From: Agapetus fuscipes
Taxonomy: Eukaryota > Arthropoda > Insecta > Trichoptera > Glossosomatidae
Length of the DNA: 64,000 nt
Assembly (NCBI GenBank): GCA_951799405.1
Contig: OX637332.1
Span: 31,348,832-31,412,831, forward strand
Reading direction: 5' to 3'
Shown here one piece after another: positions 1 to 9,934 of the stretch; positions within the stretch are counted from its first letter, which is position 1, and each line of letters starts with the position of its first letter. The notes beneath the pieces are model-generated. The model searched no databases, was not told the DNA's origin, and saw only the letters and a program-made list of their open reading frames with translations. The position numbers and the translations under genes were made by a program.

Positions 1-30
1 GCAGCTTAGATTATAGATAGATAGATAGAT
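1..30 (+). repeat. 3' end of a T-module copy
   Basis: The window opens with GCAGCTTAGATTATAGATAG followed by GATA units. This is the terminal signature of the T-module, so a LINE-derived copy lies mostly outside the window to the left. Confidence 0.75.
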
Positions 31-907
31 CAGGAGTGTGATTCTGCTATTCATACGGGAAATAACCTAAGGATTTGTGACTCGATCCATCCAGAAAACC
101 TTCAACATCCGATGGTAGACCGAAATTGATTTTGTTCTCGAGGTATTGTGTAAATATCCACTGTTCACCCTTTTCTGCCATAGAGTACAAATCGTAAAAC
201 GTGACTCTGTCCAAAAAAATGAAATGAAAAACCATCTTAAGGAATGACTGTGTTTATTATAAAAAATGATATTCATTACATTCAAATCATACATCAAGAA
301 CAAAATATATTATATAATCATTTTTTTTAAATTAAAGTATTCTGCATATTGATACATTAAACTTTTATCTCCTTTCAAAACGTTATATTAAATTTTAAGA
401 ATACAAAAATATAATTACGTAAGTTAGTTTTAATTATATCTGAATAAATAAACAAACTTTAAAATTAATACAAATGTATCTTTGATAGTTTGATACCTAA
501 ATTATCGTAGAACATACCTTAGTTACATCCAAAATTAAATCTTACATTGTAGGTATAAAAGGCTTAATTTATTTTAATTAAATTAATTATTATTTTAATT
601 ACATTATAATCTTATTGTAAATCGCACCCATACAGATATTGACTCGAAATAATATATTTTTTTGTTAAGAAAATGACAATTTTTTTATATTTTTTATTTC
701 ACTTTTTAATTTCAGCCATTCGTTGTTTATTATAAAATTTTGAATATTGCTGTTTGTATGACAATTCATTATTTTAAATAATATTTTAAGAAACAGTTAT
801 ATCAAATAAACAATTACGTATCTTGAGGAGTTGAAAACAATATAAGTTGTTATTCACAAAGCCTTCAATCCAAAGATGATCCATGGATTATCGTATTTTT
901 TAAATTT
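31..907. other. AT-rich sequence, nothing recognised
   Basis: Homopolymer-rich A/T sequence. The only open frames are about 60-80 codons long, low in complexity and without splice-site context, so I call no gene here. Confidence 0.6.
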
Positions 908-912
908 AAATT

Positions 913-1935
913 TTGGTGCATGCAAACTATGAAAATAGTAAGGCATGTGTCCGTATTGATGGTGAGTATAGCGAGTGGTTTGAAGTTTATAAGGGTGTGA
1001 GGCAAGGATGTGTGATGAGTCCATGGCTATTTAACATAGTTATGGACAAGTGTGTCAGGGATGCTAGACTTAATGATTGTGGATTGATGATAGGAGAGAG
1101 CAAAGTGAGTGTTCTACTGTATGCAGATGATGCAGTTCTTGTATCTGATTCTGCAGTAGAATTGCAAACAATGCTCTCTAGATTGAATGAAGCTTTGTTA
1201 GGTAACCATCTGAAGTTGAATGCAAGTAAGACGAAAGTATTGATTTTTGAAAGAGATGATGAAAGTATGAATTATGAATTTAAAATTAATGGAATGAATG
1301 TTGATGTCGCAAATGAGTTTGTATACCTGGGAAGTAAGTTTGAAAAAGATGGAAGAATGACCGGTGAATTTGAAAGAAGAGTAATGAAGGGCAGGTGTGT
1401 ACTGGGTGCCACAGCTTGTATCGCCAAAAATCAAAACATATCTAAAAATGCTCGATTGGCGGTACGCAGTGGCATACTTTTACCCACCTTGATGTATGGA
1501 AGCGAGGCCTGGACGGTGAATGAAAGTGAAATTAGTAAAGTCCATACTGTTGAAATGGACTTTCTAAGAAGTATGATTGGGAAAAAACGGAGTGACAGGG
1601 TGAGGAATGATTTTGTAAGAGAAGAATGTGGTGCAAGAGAAAGTGTGAAAGTGAAGATTAAAAGAAGTTTGTTAAGATGGTTTGGGCATATGGAGAGAAT
1701 GAATGAGGAAAGACTGACGAAGAAAGTATATGTTGGTAGAATAGATGGATGTCGTGGTAGAGGAAGACCGAGAAAGGTATGGATGGACCAAACATCCGAA
1801 ATTGCGAATGAATGGAATATCCAGAGTCATAATAAAAGAAGAGCTTGTATGAAGAAGGTTATGACTCTGGAGGAAATGAAAGAAGTATGTAAGGATAGAA
1901 AGAAATGGCGGTTGATCTGTGATGTTGGCGGCTAG
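913..1935 (+). CDS. Reverse transcriptase C-terminal part (LINE copy 1)
   Basis: This 340-codon open frame encodes the later RT motifs of a LINE polymerase, which copies element RNA at a nicked target. GVRQGCVMSPWLFN (about residues 28-41) is RT block 4, and VLLYADDAVLVSDS carries the catalytic YADD at residues 70-73. LKLNASKTKVLIFER follows as block 6. The C-terminus has the basic CRGRGRPRKVWMD motif and ends in ICDVGG. The endonuclease domain, the first catalytic aspartate block and all N-terminal sequence are missing, so it cannot be a working polymerase. The first ATG is simply the first available codon after the truncation point. It is about 90 percent similar by eye to the frame at 6005-7630. 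Confidence 0.9.
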   Translation: MVHANYENSKACVRIDGEYSEWFEVYKGVRQGCVMSPWLFNIVMDKCVRDARLNDCGLMIGESKVSVLLYADDAVLVSDSAVELQTMLSRLNEALLGNHLKLNASKTKVLIFERDDESMNYEFKINGMNVDVANEFVYLGSKFEKDGRMTGEFERRVMKGRCVLGATACIAKNQNISKNARLAVRSGILLPTLMYGSEAWTVNESEISKVHTVEMDFLRSMIGKKRSDRVRNDFVREECGARESVKVKIKRSLLRWFGHMERMNEERLTKKVYVGRIDGCRGRGRPRKVWMDQTSEIANEWNIQSHNKRRACMKKVMTLEEMKEVCKDRKKWRLICDVGG

Positions 1936-2032
1936 GGTTTGTTAAAGTAAAATTGGTTTTTATGATTTAGTTTTTTATGTCCATGTATATATTATAATTT
2001 ATTGATTTTCAAAATGTAATTTGTCATGTATG

Positions 2033-2297
2033 TTCCTTGACTTATAGGTTGTTATGTGGCTGACCACCCATACTGTAAAAAATTGGTTCACTTTGCCAAT
2101 GTCACCCCTGTTTCAGGGAAGGACGGCAAGAGTTGCAGGGCTTATGTTCATTTGAGATTGGGTTTTTATATTGTAGGTCCACATGCGGCATGTGTTAGCG
2201 CGAAATTATACATGTCTGCTTGTGGGAATGCATTTAATATAAATCTTAAATGATATATATCTTTGCAGCTTAGATTAGATTAGATTAGATTAGATTA
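2033..2297 (+). repeat. T-module attached to LINE copy 1 (reference copy)
   Basis: This copy defines the family. It starts TTCCTTGACTTATAGG, runs through GGCTGACCACCCATACTG, GGTTCACTTTGCCAATGTCA, CCCCTGTTTCAGGGAAGG, GGCAAGAGTTGCAGGG and ATGCGGCATGTG, and ends CTTTGCAGCTTAGATTAGAT with further AGATT units. It lies about 100 bp after the RT stop, which identifies it as the LINE 3' end. A 65-codon frame inside it (2056-2253) recurs in other copies only because the repeat does, and I do not call it a gene. Confidence 0.9.
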
Positions 2298-2575
2298 AAA
2301 ATATTTCACATTAGGCGGCGGAGCAGCCATGGATTTACTATGTGTGAAAAACAGCAGTATGGATTTCCATAGTATGAAAATTAAGCTATTATAGTTTTTC
2401 AGTAGATTTTTCTTTTCTTTTGCCTTTATTTTTTATTTGATTTTCTGTAAATCAACAGAAAAGTACAAAGACGCGTGCACTTCACGGAGGCTAATATGTA
2501 AATACCGAAAAAAACGATTTTTGTTTTGAAAAACAATTGGAAAATTGTACAAGTTAAGTTCGGTGAATAACTCAG

Positions 2576-2803
2576 TAAGTAGGTAGAATGCTTGCGTTTC
2601 ATGCCAGAAGGGTTCGATCCGTCAGGAATGATTTCCTATTTCGGTGTTTATTTCAAACCTAAAATAAAAACTCCGACAAGGTTTACTCAGCCTTCACAAG
2701 AAATGAAAACCTCGAAAACAGGGAAACCCTCACTTCAAATAAAGTAGTTGAGGAAGTTTGACCTAATTACCTATGAAAATAAATGATGATGATGATGATG
2801 ATG
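2576..2803 (+). repeat. SINE-B copy with (GAT)n tail
   Basis: A degenerate tRNA-like head (AACTCAGTAAGTAGGTAGAAT, then GGGTTCGATCC as box B) is followed by the SINE-B body: GTGTTTATTTCAAACC, TTTACTCAGCCTTCACAAG, and then GAAACCCTCACTTCAAAT. The copy loses its normal 3' end and runs into (GAT)n at 2785-2803. Confidence 0.75.
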
Positions 2804-3054
2804 AGTTGATGATTTTTTTATAGCGCCGTTTCGTGATGTAGTCACTCCAAGGGCGCTTGTGCAAACGATGCCAGAAATTTGCTTGTCTTCAGTGCATTCT
2901 GGAACTTTCCATGGTCCTCTAGCTCTCTCACATGATGTGGCAGGTGGTTCCAGTAAATTGGTTCTATAACGCGGCAAAAAGTTGCACTGTGTGTTAAGCT
3001 TTGTTGTTTTTTTTGCGTTTTATAGGGATGACTGATTGGTATGACACTTAACAC
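2776..3054 (-). pseudogene. CR1-like LINE: RT C-terminus and 3' tail
   Basis: Read on the minus strand, the frame 3054-2842 ends with IEPIYWNHLPHHVRELEDH, KFQNALKTSKFLASF and a stop. This is the typical C-terminal WN-LP...R...FK-LK pattern of CR1/L2/Rex-type LINE polymerases. After the stop comes GGAGTGACTACATCACGAAA, then CGGCGCTATAAAAAAATC and an (ATC)n run. The tail core resembles the CR1-like tail at 24133-24190. Only the last ~60 codons remain, and nothing upstream (above 3054) continues the reading frame. Confidence 0.65.
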
Positions 3055-3120
3055 ACGTAATGTTTTTTTTTTTTTACTTTTACCGATACCACTTATGTTT
3101 CAGGTGAAAGCTGTAACCCA

Positions 3121-3180
3121 AGCCCAAACTTCAGATGAATATAAATCTATTAAGATTTATATTCATCTGAAGTTTGGGCT
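3121..3180. repeat. Perfect hairpin, 28-bp arms
   Basis: Positions 3121-3148 and 3153-3180 are exact reverse complements separated by 4 bp (ATTA). The right arm continues into a T-module-like 3' part (AGTTTGGGCTTTACTTTATAAG to about 3265). The palindrome therefore looks like an inverted duplication inside a degenerate T-module. Confidence 0.9.
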
Positions 3181-3954
3181 TTACTTTATAAGCACACATG
3201 CAGCATGTGTAAGCTTCAGCTCACACGAGTCTGCTTGTGCGCGTGCTCCAAAAATGAAGATTAATGGTTGATTTTTTTCCAACTTAGATTACAGATAGGT
3301 CAATAGATTAAAGATACAATTTTTACTCATTTATTGGCCTCTATAGGGTATTCGTCTATAGCAATTAAAAATTATGAAAAAAAAAGTTCAGTTATATCAA
3401 CAGGAAATACATTTAAAGAAGTAATATTTATATTGTGCCTTTACAATATTCAAAGTGATTTATGTGAACAATATTATGTATGTATGTTTTTGTATATCTG
3501 TACCTGAGAACCAACTTGTCTTAACTCTGAAGAGCAAAATAAGAAATTTATTCTACTTATTCTCTCATAACTTTTTTAATAATCGTAATACGAAATAAAT
3601 ATTTATACACTACATGGAATATAATACAATACATTTATATAATTAGAAAGTTTTGCGAAAAAAATATTATTTTAGACATTAGTGGACTTAAGTCTTTCTG
3701 GCTCTGAGAAATTTTCTTTCGACTAATGTCTGTATGGAGTTAAGTTATCTTGGTTCTAATTCTCACCCAAGGTTTTTGTATAAAAAAACCAATCAATAAC
3801 ATTTAAAACATAACTTTATTCATACACAAGTACCTACATCTTTAATTATATTTAATGCCTAAGTATTAAGAATCATTCATATTATCTTCTTTAAAAGGAA
3901 ATGGTCGGAAATAATCTTTGCACTCTTCTGGAACCCATTGCAACATAGTTTTTT

Positions 3955-4083
3955 TAATTTTTTTTAAAAATCCTGTGCGGTAGACTCCCTAGATTCAAGA
4001 GACTCTAGGGGTCTATGACACTTGTTATAGTGCCGCAGAAGTTTTGGTGATGTGGCCGTTAGCTGTGCAGTGCTGTGGTGTAA
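3955..4083 (-). repeat. Module C, longer solo form
   Basis: On the minus strand it reads CCACAGCACTGCACAGCTAA, then GCGGCACTATAACAAGTGTC, ATAGACCCCTAGAGTCTC, and CCGCACAGGATTTTT with an A-rich end. It carries a 5' part that the SINE-A-fused copies at 28261 and 56603 lack but the copy at 53675 has. Confidence 0.75.
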
Positions 4084-4119
4084 AATATCTTTGTATTTTT
4101 TTTTTGCTGATGGGATTTA

Positions 4120-4460
4120 TATGGATGCTGGTGTTCCATCTTCCCATTTTTTCCAGTGAACAAATGACCCACTGTTTTGAAAGAGGGAAGAAAATGAACA
4201 AAAGGAACTTAAAGTCATAGGATAAACACTAAATGATTGGCCACAGCTTCGTACAAAGTTCACCAATCGTTACATGTAAAAATATACATTGTTTTTTAAA
4301 CATTTCTTTCGCCTCTCTATGATACTGTGGAAGGCATCCACCTCCATATGACTATGGCCACGTAACAAAAATTTGTGGTTGATCGTCTCCAGTGATGGAT
4401 ATATGTTCATCAAGATGAAGGGCATCATCACCATCATTATGGACAATTTTCTGCCCAAAC
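4120..4460 (-). pseudogene. Transposase-like remnant (possibly DUF7869-type)
   Basis: The minus-strand frame reads ...TINHKFLLRGHSHMEVDAF and HSIIERRKKC, meets one in-frame TAA, and continues in the same frame as RLVNFVRSCGQSFSVYPMTL then SFSSLFQNSGSFVHWKKWED. The order 'KFL-x2-GHS-x-M-x-x-D-x3-H-x-x-IE ... LVR-x-C ... F-V-x-x-M' is, from memory, the pattern seen in many arthropod proteins annotated with DUF7869, a transposase-like domain. I rate the family name at moderate confidence. It lies inside a TIR-bounded element, which supports a transposase origin. The nonsense codon and missing N-terminal frame indicate that it is dead. Confidence 0.5.
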
Positions 4461-5301
4461 CATTATGGACTTAATATAAACTGTTACGCATGTAAGTTCC
4501 GCTTTCCTTTTCTGGTCTTGACTGCTGTTGCTAGTCCTGACTGCTGTTGGTCTTCACAATCACTATCTGTGCTTGAATAGAAAACTAGCAAATTGGAGGT
4601 GTTCATAATATTATTTTCTTGACCAATATCACATAATGATTGATATACTTCTAGATCTTGAACACTCTGGAATATACTCAGAGCTCGAGTCTTCGTAGTC
4701 GGACTCAGAGATGTAGGTACATTGCATCTGCAAAAAATTACTCGTAATGTGTTTTTATTAGAAGAAGCTTAGTGTGAAAAATATTCAAAATTGTCTGAAC
4801 ATTGATTCCTACCATTCGTATTGATCGACGGAACCTCACATCTTGTAGTTTTATTTACACAATTATCATCATGAGCAATCGACGTAGGATCAGGTGTATT
4901 TGAACCCGAGGATGGAAGAGCATTTAAAGTGTTGTAATTAATACCAACATGTAATCTGGCTAGAATTTAAAAGTTCAATTATATTTCTCATTATTTATTC
5001 AGTTTTGGTCATCCTGAATACCGAAATAGGTATTTCAAAGAATCTTTGGAATAATAATGTAAGCTTACCCTCTTGTTCACTTTGATTTCGATGCAATGCC
5101 AAATTCACTTTTTTTTTGTTCTTTCCGAATAATTCTTAGTAGAAAACATCTTCTAAGAAGTTAATTTTTATATTAAAATGCAATTTTGTATTTTTCACGT
5201 CAAACAACAGCTAAAAAGGCACAAAACGACACGAACTACACGCGGGCAACAACCTCAAAGTCACACACAAAACATCTTAACAGCTAAGTAGCATAAAATA
5301 T

Positions 5302-5347
5302 TTAGAGCCAAAACGTCTTAAGGTATTTTAAGTTGTTTTGGCTCTAA
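5302..5347. repeat. Subterminal palindrome of the 2-kb transposon
   Basis: The 13-bp arms TTAGAGCCAAAAC and GTTTTGGCTCTAA flank inner GTCTTAA/TTAAGTT. The same GAGCCAA and GTCTTAA words form the element's terminal repeat, so this could be a transposase-binding site. Confidence 0.6.
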
Positions 5348-5631
5348 ACCAAACAGGATTTAAGACGTTATGGGTTTTGGTTTTCTGCTAAACTGCAATG
5401 GATTGAGATCTATGTCTTTGCGGCCTGGATAGAATATGCGGCATATGTTTCGAATTTGTACTTAACTCATTTTCCCCAAAAATGGAGTTAAGACATGTTG
5501 GCTCTCAGGTACAGATATATTTTTTAACAAATCAAATGAAAATCTTACTTTTATTTCTGATTTAATCAGTGAGAAAACGTTAATAATATTCATAAAAATG
5601 GATACAACTTATTGAAAATACCGAATCTATA

Positions 5632-5884
5632 ATCTATAATAATCTATAATCTAAGTTGCAAGGATATATTCATTTAAAGCTCTCAGATGTATGCCCACAA
5701 ACCAACAAGTGTAGTTCGCGCTTACAAATGCTGAATGTGTACTTACAAATAAAATCCAAACTTCAAATGAACATAAGCCCCACAACTTTTGCCGACCTTC
5801 CCTGAAACAGGGGTGACATTGGCAAAGTGAACCATTTTTTACAGTATGGGTGGTCAGCCTCATACCAACCTATAAGTCAAGGAA
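5632..5884 (-). repeat. T-module, 3' end of LINE copy 2
   Basis: Minus-strand copy of the subtype that reads CACATTCAGCATTTGTAAGC and ends TTGCAACTTAGATTATAGAT. The same subtype with the same preceding UTR (about 5885-5970) occurs at 40440-40806 and 55734-56047. Confidence 0.9.
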
Positions 5885-6004
5885 TATGAATAATAAATTA
5901 CATTTAAATATAAAAAAGAACAAAACCTTACAAAGAAATCTATACAAAAAAAGTAAAAAATTTCCTATGCAAAAAAAAAAATGTAGCAAATGAATACACC
6001 AACA

Positions 6005-7630
6005 TTAGAAATCAACATTGCAGATTAGCCGCCACTTCTTCCTGTCCTTGCATACTTCTTTCATTTCATCCAGAGTCATAACCTTTTTCATACAAGTCCT
6101 CCTTTTATTATGACTCTGGATATCCCATTCATTCGCTATTTCTGAAATTTGATCCTTCCATACTTTTCTCGGTCTTCCTCTACCACGACATCCATCTATT
6201 CTAGCAACATATACTTTTTTCGTCAATCTTTCATCACTCATTCTCTCCAAATGCCCGAACCATCTTAACATGCTTCTTTTAATCTTCACTTTCACACTTT
6301 CCCTTACACCACATTCTTCTCTTACAAAATCATTCCTCACCCTGTCACTTCGTTTTTTCCCAATCATACTTCTTAGATAGTCCATTTCTACTGTATGGAC
6401 TTTACTAATTTCCCTTTCACTCACCGTCCAGGCTTCACTTCCATACATCAAGGTTGGCACTAGTATACCACCGTGCACCGCCAATCTAACATTTTTTGAG
6501 AGATTTTGGTTCCTGGCGATGCAAGCGGTCGCACCCAGTACACACCTGCCTTTCATTATTCTTCTTTCAAATTCACCGGCCATTCTTCCATCTTTTTCAA
6601 ACTTACTTCCCAAATATACAAACTCATTTACAACATCAACATTCATTCCATTAATTTTAAATTCATAATTCATATTTTCATCATCTCTTTCAAAAATCAA
6701 AACTTTCGTCTTTCTTGCATTCAACTTCAAATTATTACCTTTCAAAGCTTCGTTCAATCTAGAGAGCATCATTTGCAATTCCACTGCTGAATCAGATACA
6801 AGGACTGCATCATCCGCATACAGTAGAACGCTTACTTTGCTCTCTCCTATCATTAATCCACAATCATCAAGTCTAGCATCTCGAACACACTTGTCCATGA
6901 CTATGTTAAATAGCCATGGGCTCATCACACATCCTTGCCTTACACCCTTAAAAACTTCAAACCATTCACTATACTCACCATCAATACGAATGCAGGCCAT
7001 ACTATTCTCATAGTTCGCATGCACCGCATTGAGTAGAGCTCCATTCACTCCGTATGCTTTCAAAACATCCCACAACATACCTCTGTCCACTGAGTCAAAA
7101 GCCTTTTCCAGATCCACAAAGGCCGTGAATAGTTTCCCCCTCACCGACAATTGTTTTTCAACAAGTTGTCGTAGAGTGAAAATCTGATCAACACAGCCTC
7201 TACCGGCCATAAAGCCGGACTGTATATCGGAAACCCTTTTGCTAGTAGTCAGAATCACATTTTTTATAATCACCTTACAGAAGACTTTTCCTGGTATACT
7301 GAGTAGACTGATTGGTCTGAAGTTCTGACAGTCTTTTTTGTCCCCTTTACCTTTGTAAATGGGAACAATGACTGCCTTCCTCCAATCCATCGGTACTACT
7401 CCTGCATTCACACAAAGCTTACATAATTCAAACATCCAATCTATCACACATTCACCTCCTGCTTTCAACATTTCACCATTTATACCATCAAACCCAGCAG
7501 ACTTCCCATTCTTCAGACGTGAAATAGACACTTTCATTTCTTCTTTCAAAATCTTCAATTCATTCTCTTCATCTGTCTGTTCATAAATTCTTCTTTCACC
7601 CTGGCCAAAAATTTTTTCAAATATATTCAA
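6005..7630 (-). CDS. LINE reverse transcriptase, open 541-codon frame, no endonuclease
   Basis: This RNA-directed DNA polymerase of an RTE-like LINE carries all RT blocks in order. LKNGKSAGFDGINGEMLK (39-56) comes first, then VIVPIYKGKGDKKDCQNFRP (88-106, 'FRPISLL') and QSGFMAGRGCVDQI. FVDLEKAFDSVD (171-182) has the first catalytic Asp at 173. GVRQGCVMSPWLFN (229-242) follows, and YADD (271-274) has the other two Asp. LKLNARKTKVLIFER is next, and a basic CRGRGRPRKVWKD segment lies near residue 490. The assigned first codon is a TTG, because no ATG precedes the conserved region. The real start would lie upstream, in the lost apurinic-type endonuclease. There are no internal stops, so the insertion is fairly recent. 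Confidence 0.93.
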   Translation of the reverse strand: MNIFEKIFGQGERRIYEQTDEENELKILKEEMKVSISRLKNGKSAGFDGINGEMLKAGGECVIDWMFELCKLCVNAGVVPMDWRKAVIVPIYKGKGDKKDCQNFRPISLLSIPGKVFCKVIIKNVILTTSKRVSDIQSGFMAGRGCVDQIFTLRQLVEKQLSVRGKLFTAFVDLEKAFDSVDRGMLWDVLKAYGVNGALLNAVHANYENSMACIRIDGEYSEWFEVFKGVRQGCVMSPWLFNIVMDKCVRDARLDDCGLMIGESKVSVLLYADDAVLVSDSAVELQMMLSRLNEALKGNNLKLNARKTKVLIFERDDENMNYEFKINGMNVDVVNEFVYLGSKFEKDGRMAGEFERRIMKGRCVLGATACIARNQNLSKNVRLAVHGGILVPTLMYGSEAWTVSEREISKVHTVEMDYLRSMIGKKRSDRVRNDFVREECGVRESVKVKIKRSMLRWFGHLERMSDERLTKKVYVARIDGCRGRGRPRKVWKDQISEIANEWDIQSHNKRRTCMKKVMTLDEMKEVCKDRKKWRLICNVDF

Positions 7631-7649
7631 ATCATTTTTTGAAAATTAG

Positions 7650-9934
7650 CATCCAGTTTATAAACAAATTTTAATGCGATAAATGTATAAGAATACAACT
7701 AATAATACTTAAGAATTATTTTTAAATTAACATTAAAATTATTGGAACGACATAAAATGATCCACGCTGACACAAAAAAAGAGATATCTTAAAATAATAA
7801 ATGATTTAAAAGTTAACCTATTCATTCTAAATTTACACAAAATAAAAGAAGAGCTTGGTTTTAATGTGTGTAACATCTCAAAAGCCTTTTTATGATGCGG
7901 ATAAGATTTTTAAAAACATGGAAATACATCCAAAATTGTATAGTTCTAAGATTAAAAAGTTGTTAAATTCTGATATCTTTTGTTCAGAAAAAGTGGTCCT
8001 GAAAATTAGTGTGTGTTGAAGATTGTATCTGAATCAATCTGACAGCAATGTCTCCCGTAAGAAAGAAAAAGAACGAGAGAAAAATAGCATCTTTCAGATA
8101 TAATTAATCAATAAATTAATAAAACTGATGATCTGTATGGAACATCAGACAAACATAGTTATTCGTCATCTTTGTTAAGCAAATCTAATGCTTTATTGTA
8201 CTGTACTATATCCTGCCGCCGTTCCACTAGGGGTGGCCGATACCTCCGTAGATGCGTCTGCACTTTTTTCTGTCCTAGCATATATTCTAATAATGCATTA
8301 TTTCAAATGGCAGGCCTAGTGGGGGTATTTAACAATCATCAAAAGATTAACTATATTTCCTCTCAGATGCTTCGTTTTTTTCATTAGAAATGTTTGTACA
8401 TTGTGAGTAAAGCAAAACACATTTATTTCTAAAAACACAAATCATTCACATTAAATACATAATTATGTTCTATGGTAATATGGTTCTATGGCACTAATAT
8501 TTTCATACATTTTGTTTTTTTGGTAAATACAAAAGTATTTTAGGAAAAGATATGATATATTGAAGTTTAATGAAACAAAAATTTATAACACAAGAAATCT
8601 TTTTTGAATTGAAAAAAAAAACTTAAAATATATATCATTAAAAATGTATGACAAACCATTGAATTATTGCTTAAAATCTTTGAATTTTTTTGTTGTAAAA
8701 AAGTAGAGATAAATCATGATTATTGTTGTTACTTTTAATGAAGGTTTTGAATAATAATACCTTTAACAGAAACTTATGTGGGAAGTTTTATTTAATAATT
8801 AATATTTGGTTTAAATCTTAGTAAAACAATATTATTTTGTTCTTAAAAATGGTAAATAGCTGTATGACGGTAGATATATTACAAAGCAAAATTGAACATT
8901 GTTATTATTTTTAAACCTGAAAAAGAATCTGATTTTATGAAATTCTATTAACAAAAATTACTACTTAGTTTTTAAAGCATCATATAATCTGGATAAAAAA
9001 ATATAAATAATTGCTTGACCAAAATTATTTTTACGATTATATGCATGTTTTGTTTTTATTTTGAAGAATATTTCAAAAATTGAGAAAAAGTTTTTTTTTA
9101 TTAAATGTGTTTTTTTTTATTAACGAAAAACACATTTCTTAAAAAAAAACTGATGAGCCAGAAATTGTGTCAGTTAAGTATGTTTACACTTACAATTATT
9201 CATGAAAACGTAAGTTATACGATCTACTTTTTAGAAGTTTTTTTGGTCCCAGTTTAAAATTATGTACGTACAGACATTGGTGAAGTTTTATGCGCACTTA
9301 TTTGTATTCTAGATAATAAATGGTAGTTTATAATACTCTATCTTTATCATTAAGGTTCCATGCTATAAAGGAAGTGTGGGTAGGGAAAGGTTGTGAAAGT
9401 CATTCATGTATTTATTTATACGCAGACACTCATTATTTTTATATTTATCCATTTCTATTTAGACATTTATTTAAGATTGTAGTTTCAGATGGAAAAAAAA
9501 TCGTTTACATTTATTTTATTTACAAGTGTGGTTTTAATCAATTGATGTTATGTGTGCTAATGTCAACAATCTTTCGAATTGTTTTTTTCTGCAGGGTTTT
9601 TATAAGCAATGATATTCGACTGCGTAGTTTGAATCAAAAACTTGGTTAATTTTTGATGCACAAATCAACCTTAAACATTACGAAATACCTGAATAGCTTA
9701 CAAAATAATTATGGTTACTTTTCACTCCCTTAAAATACATTTTAAATTCTTAATTTCAATTTTTAAATTATGTTTCATAAAATACAAATAATTTTGACGG
9801 TAAAAATATAATTCTTTATCAATTAATATATTTTATGCTCTCTCTCTAATGATAAACAGTGAAAATTACATAACAGTCTGTATTGTCGAAGGTGGAATGT
9901 ATGGGCGTACAAATCCGACATTCGATACCTTGTA
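7650..9934. other. Long AT-rich stretch, probably downstream of the LRR gene
   Basis: Mostly unique-looking A/T-rich DNA without transposon ends. A 109-codon frame at 9320-9649 is low-complexity and I do not support it as a gene. The part just below 9935 is expected to hold the 3' UTR of the minus-strand LRR gene. An AATAAA on the minus strand near 9510 could be its poly(A) signal, but nothing here decides that. Confidence 0.5.
8195..8262 (-). repeat. Ancient LINE-B 3' end fragment
   Basis: On the plus strand, GCCGTTCCACTAGGGGTGGCC resembles the reverse complement of the LINE-B ending at 50430-50465 (GGCCACCCCTAGCGGAATGG). Adjacent CTCCGTAGATGCGTCTGCAC is a degraded form of the preceding bases. 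It is heavily diverged. Confidence 0.45.

Larger units (their letters stand above)
908..2297 (+). mobile_element. 5'-truncated RTE-like LINE, copy 1
   Basis: A non-LTR retrotransposon copy that keeps the second half of its reverse transcriptase, the stop codon, about 95 bp of spacer and the full 3' T-module with an (AGATT)n tail. The left edge is abrupt: AT-rich flanking DNA runs into the RT frame at the AVHANYENS region, the usual result of incomplete reverse transcription. Assignment to the RTE group is inferred from the short RT, the C-terminal CRGRGRPRKVW motif and the microsatellite-type tail. A jockey-like relative is not excluded. Confidence 0.85.
3493..5519 (-). mobile_element. 2-kb TIR DNA transposon with unassigned transposase remnant
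   Basis: The 35-bp ends 3493-3527 (TATATCTGTACCTGAGAACC...) and 5485-5519 are reverse complements with about two mismatches. They contain CTGTACCTGAG and TGTCTTAACTC. TA lies at both outer edges and could be the target duplication. Motifs resembling the ends (GTCTTAA and GAGCCAA/TTGGCTC) recur inside at about 3670-3700, 3740-3760 and 5302-5347. A minus-strand coding remnant (4120-4460) and a nested Module C (3955-4083) lie inside. The superfamily is not assigned. Confidence 0.65.
5632..7649 (-). mobile_element. 5'-truncated RTE-like LINE, copy 2 (longest in the window)
   Basis: It contains the longest LINE reading frame here (541 codons, 7630-6005), a 3' UTR (5885-6004), the T-module (5884-5640) and an ATAGATT-type tail. 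The frame is open through all RT motifs. It starts next to the truncation point, where an in-frame TAA lies about 18 bp upstream of the first usable codon. The endonuclease half of the ORF is absent, so it probably cannot mobilise itself. It is nevertheless the best template for the family consensus. Confidence 0.9.

Noticed and set aside
2056..2253. Recurrent small protein (VHFANVTPVSGKDGKSCRA type) found at many loci
   Set aside because: It is a translation of the T-module repeat. The frame varies, is often broken, and occurs on both strands with the repeat.
9320..9649. 109-codon plus-strand frame
   Set aside because: Low-complexity A/T-rich translation with no domain and no splice or repeat support.
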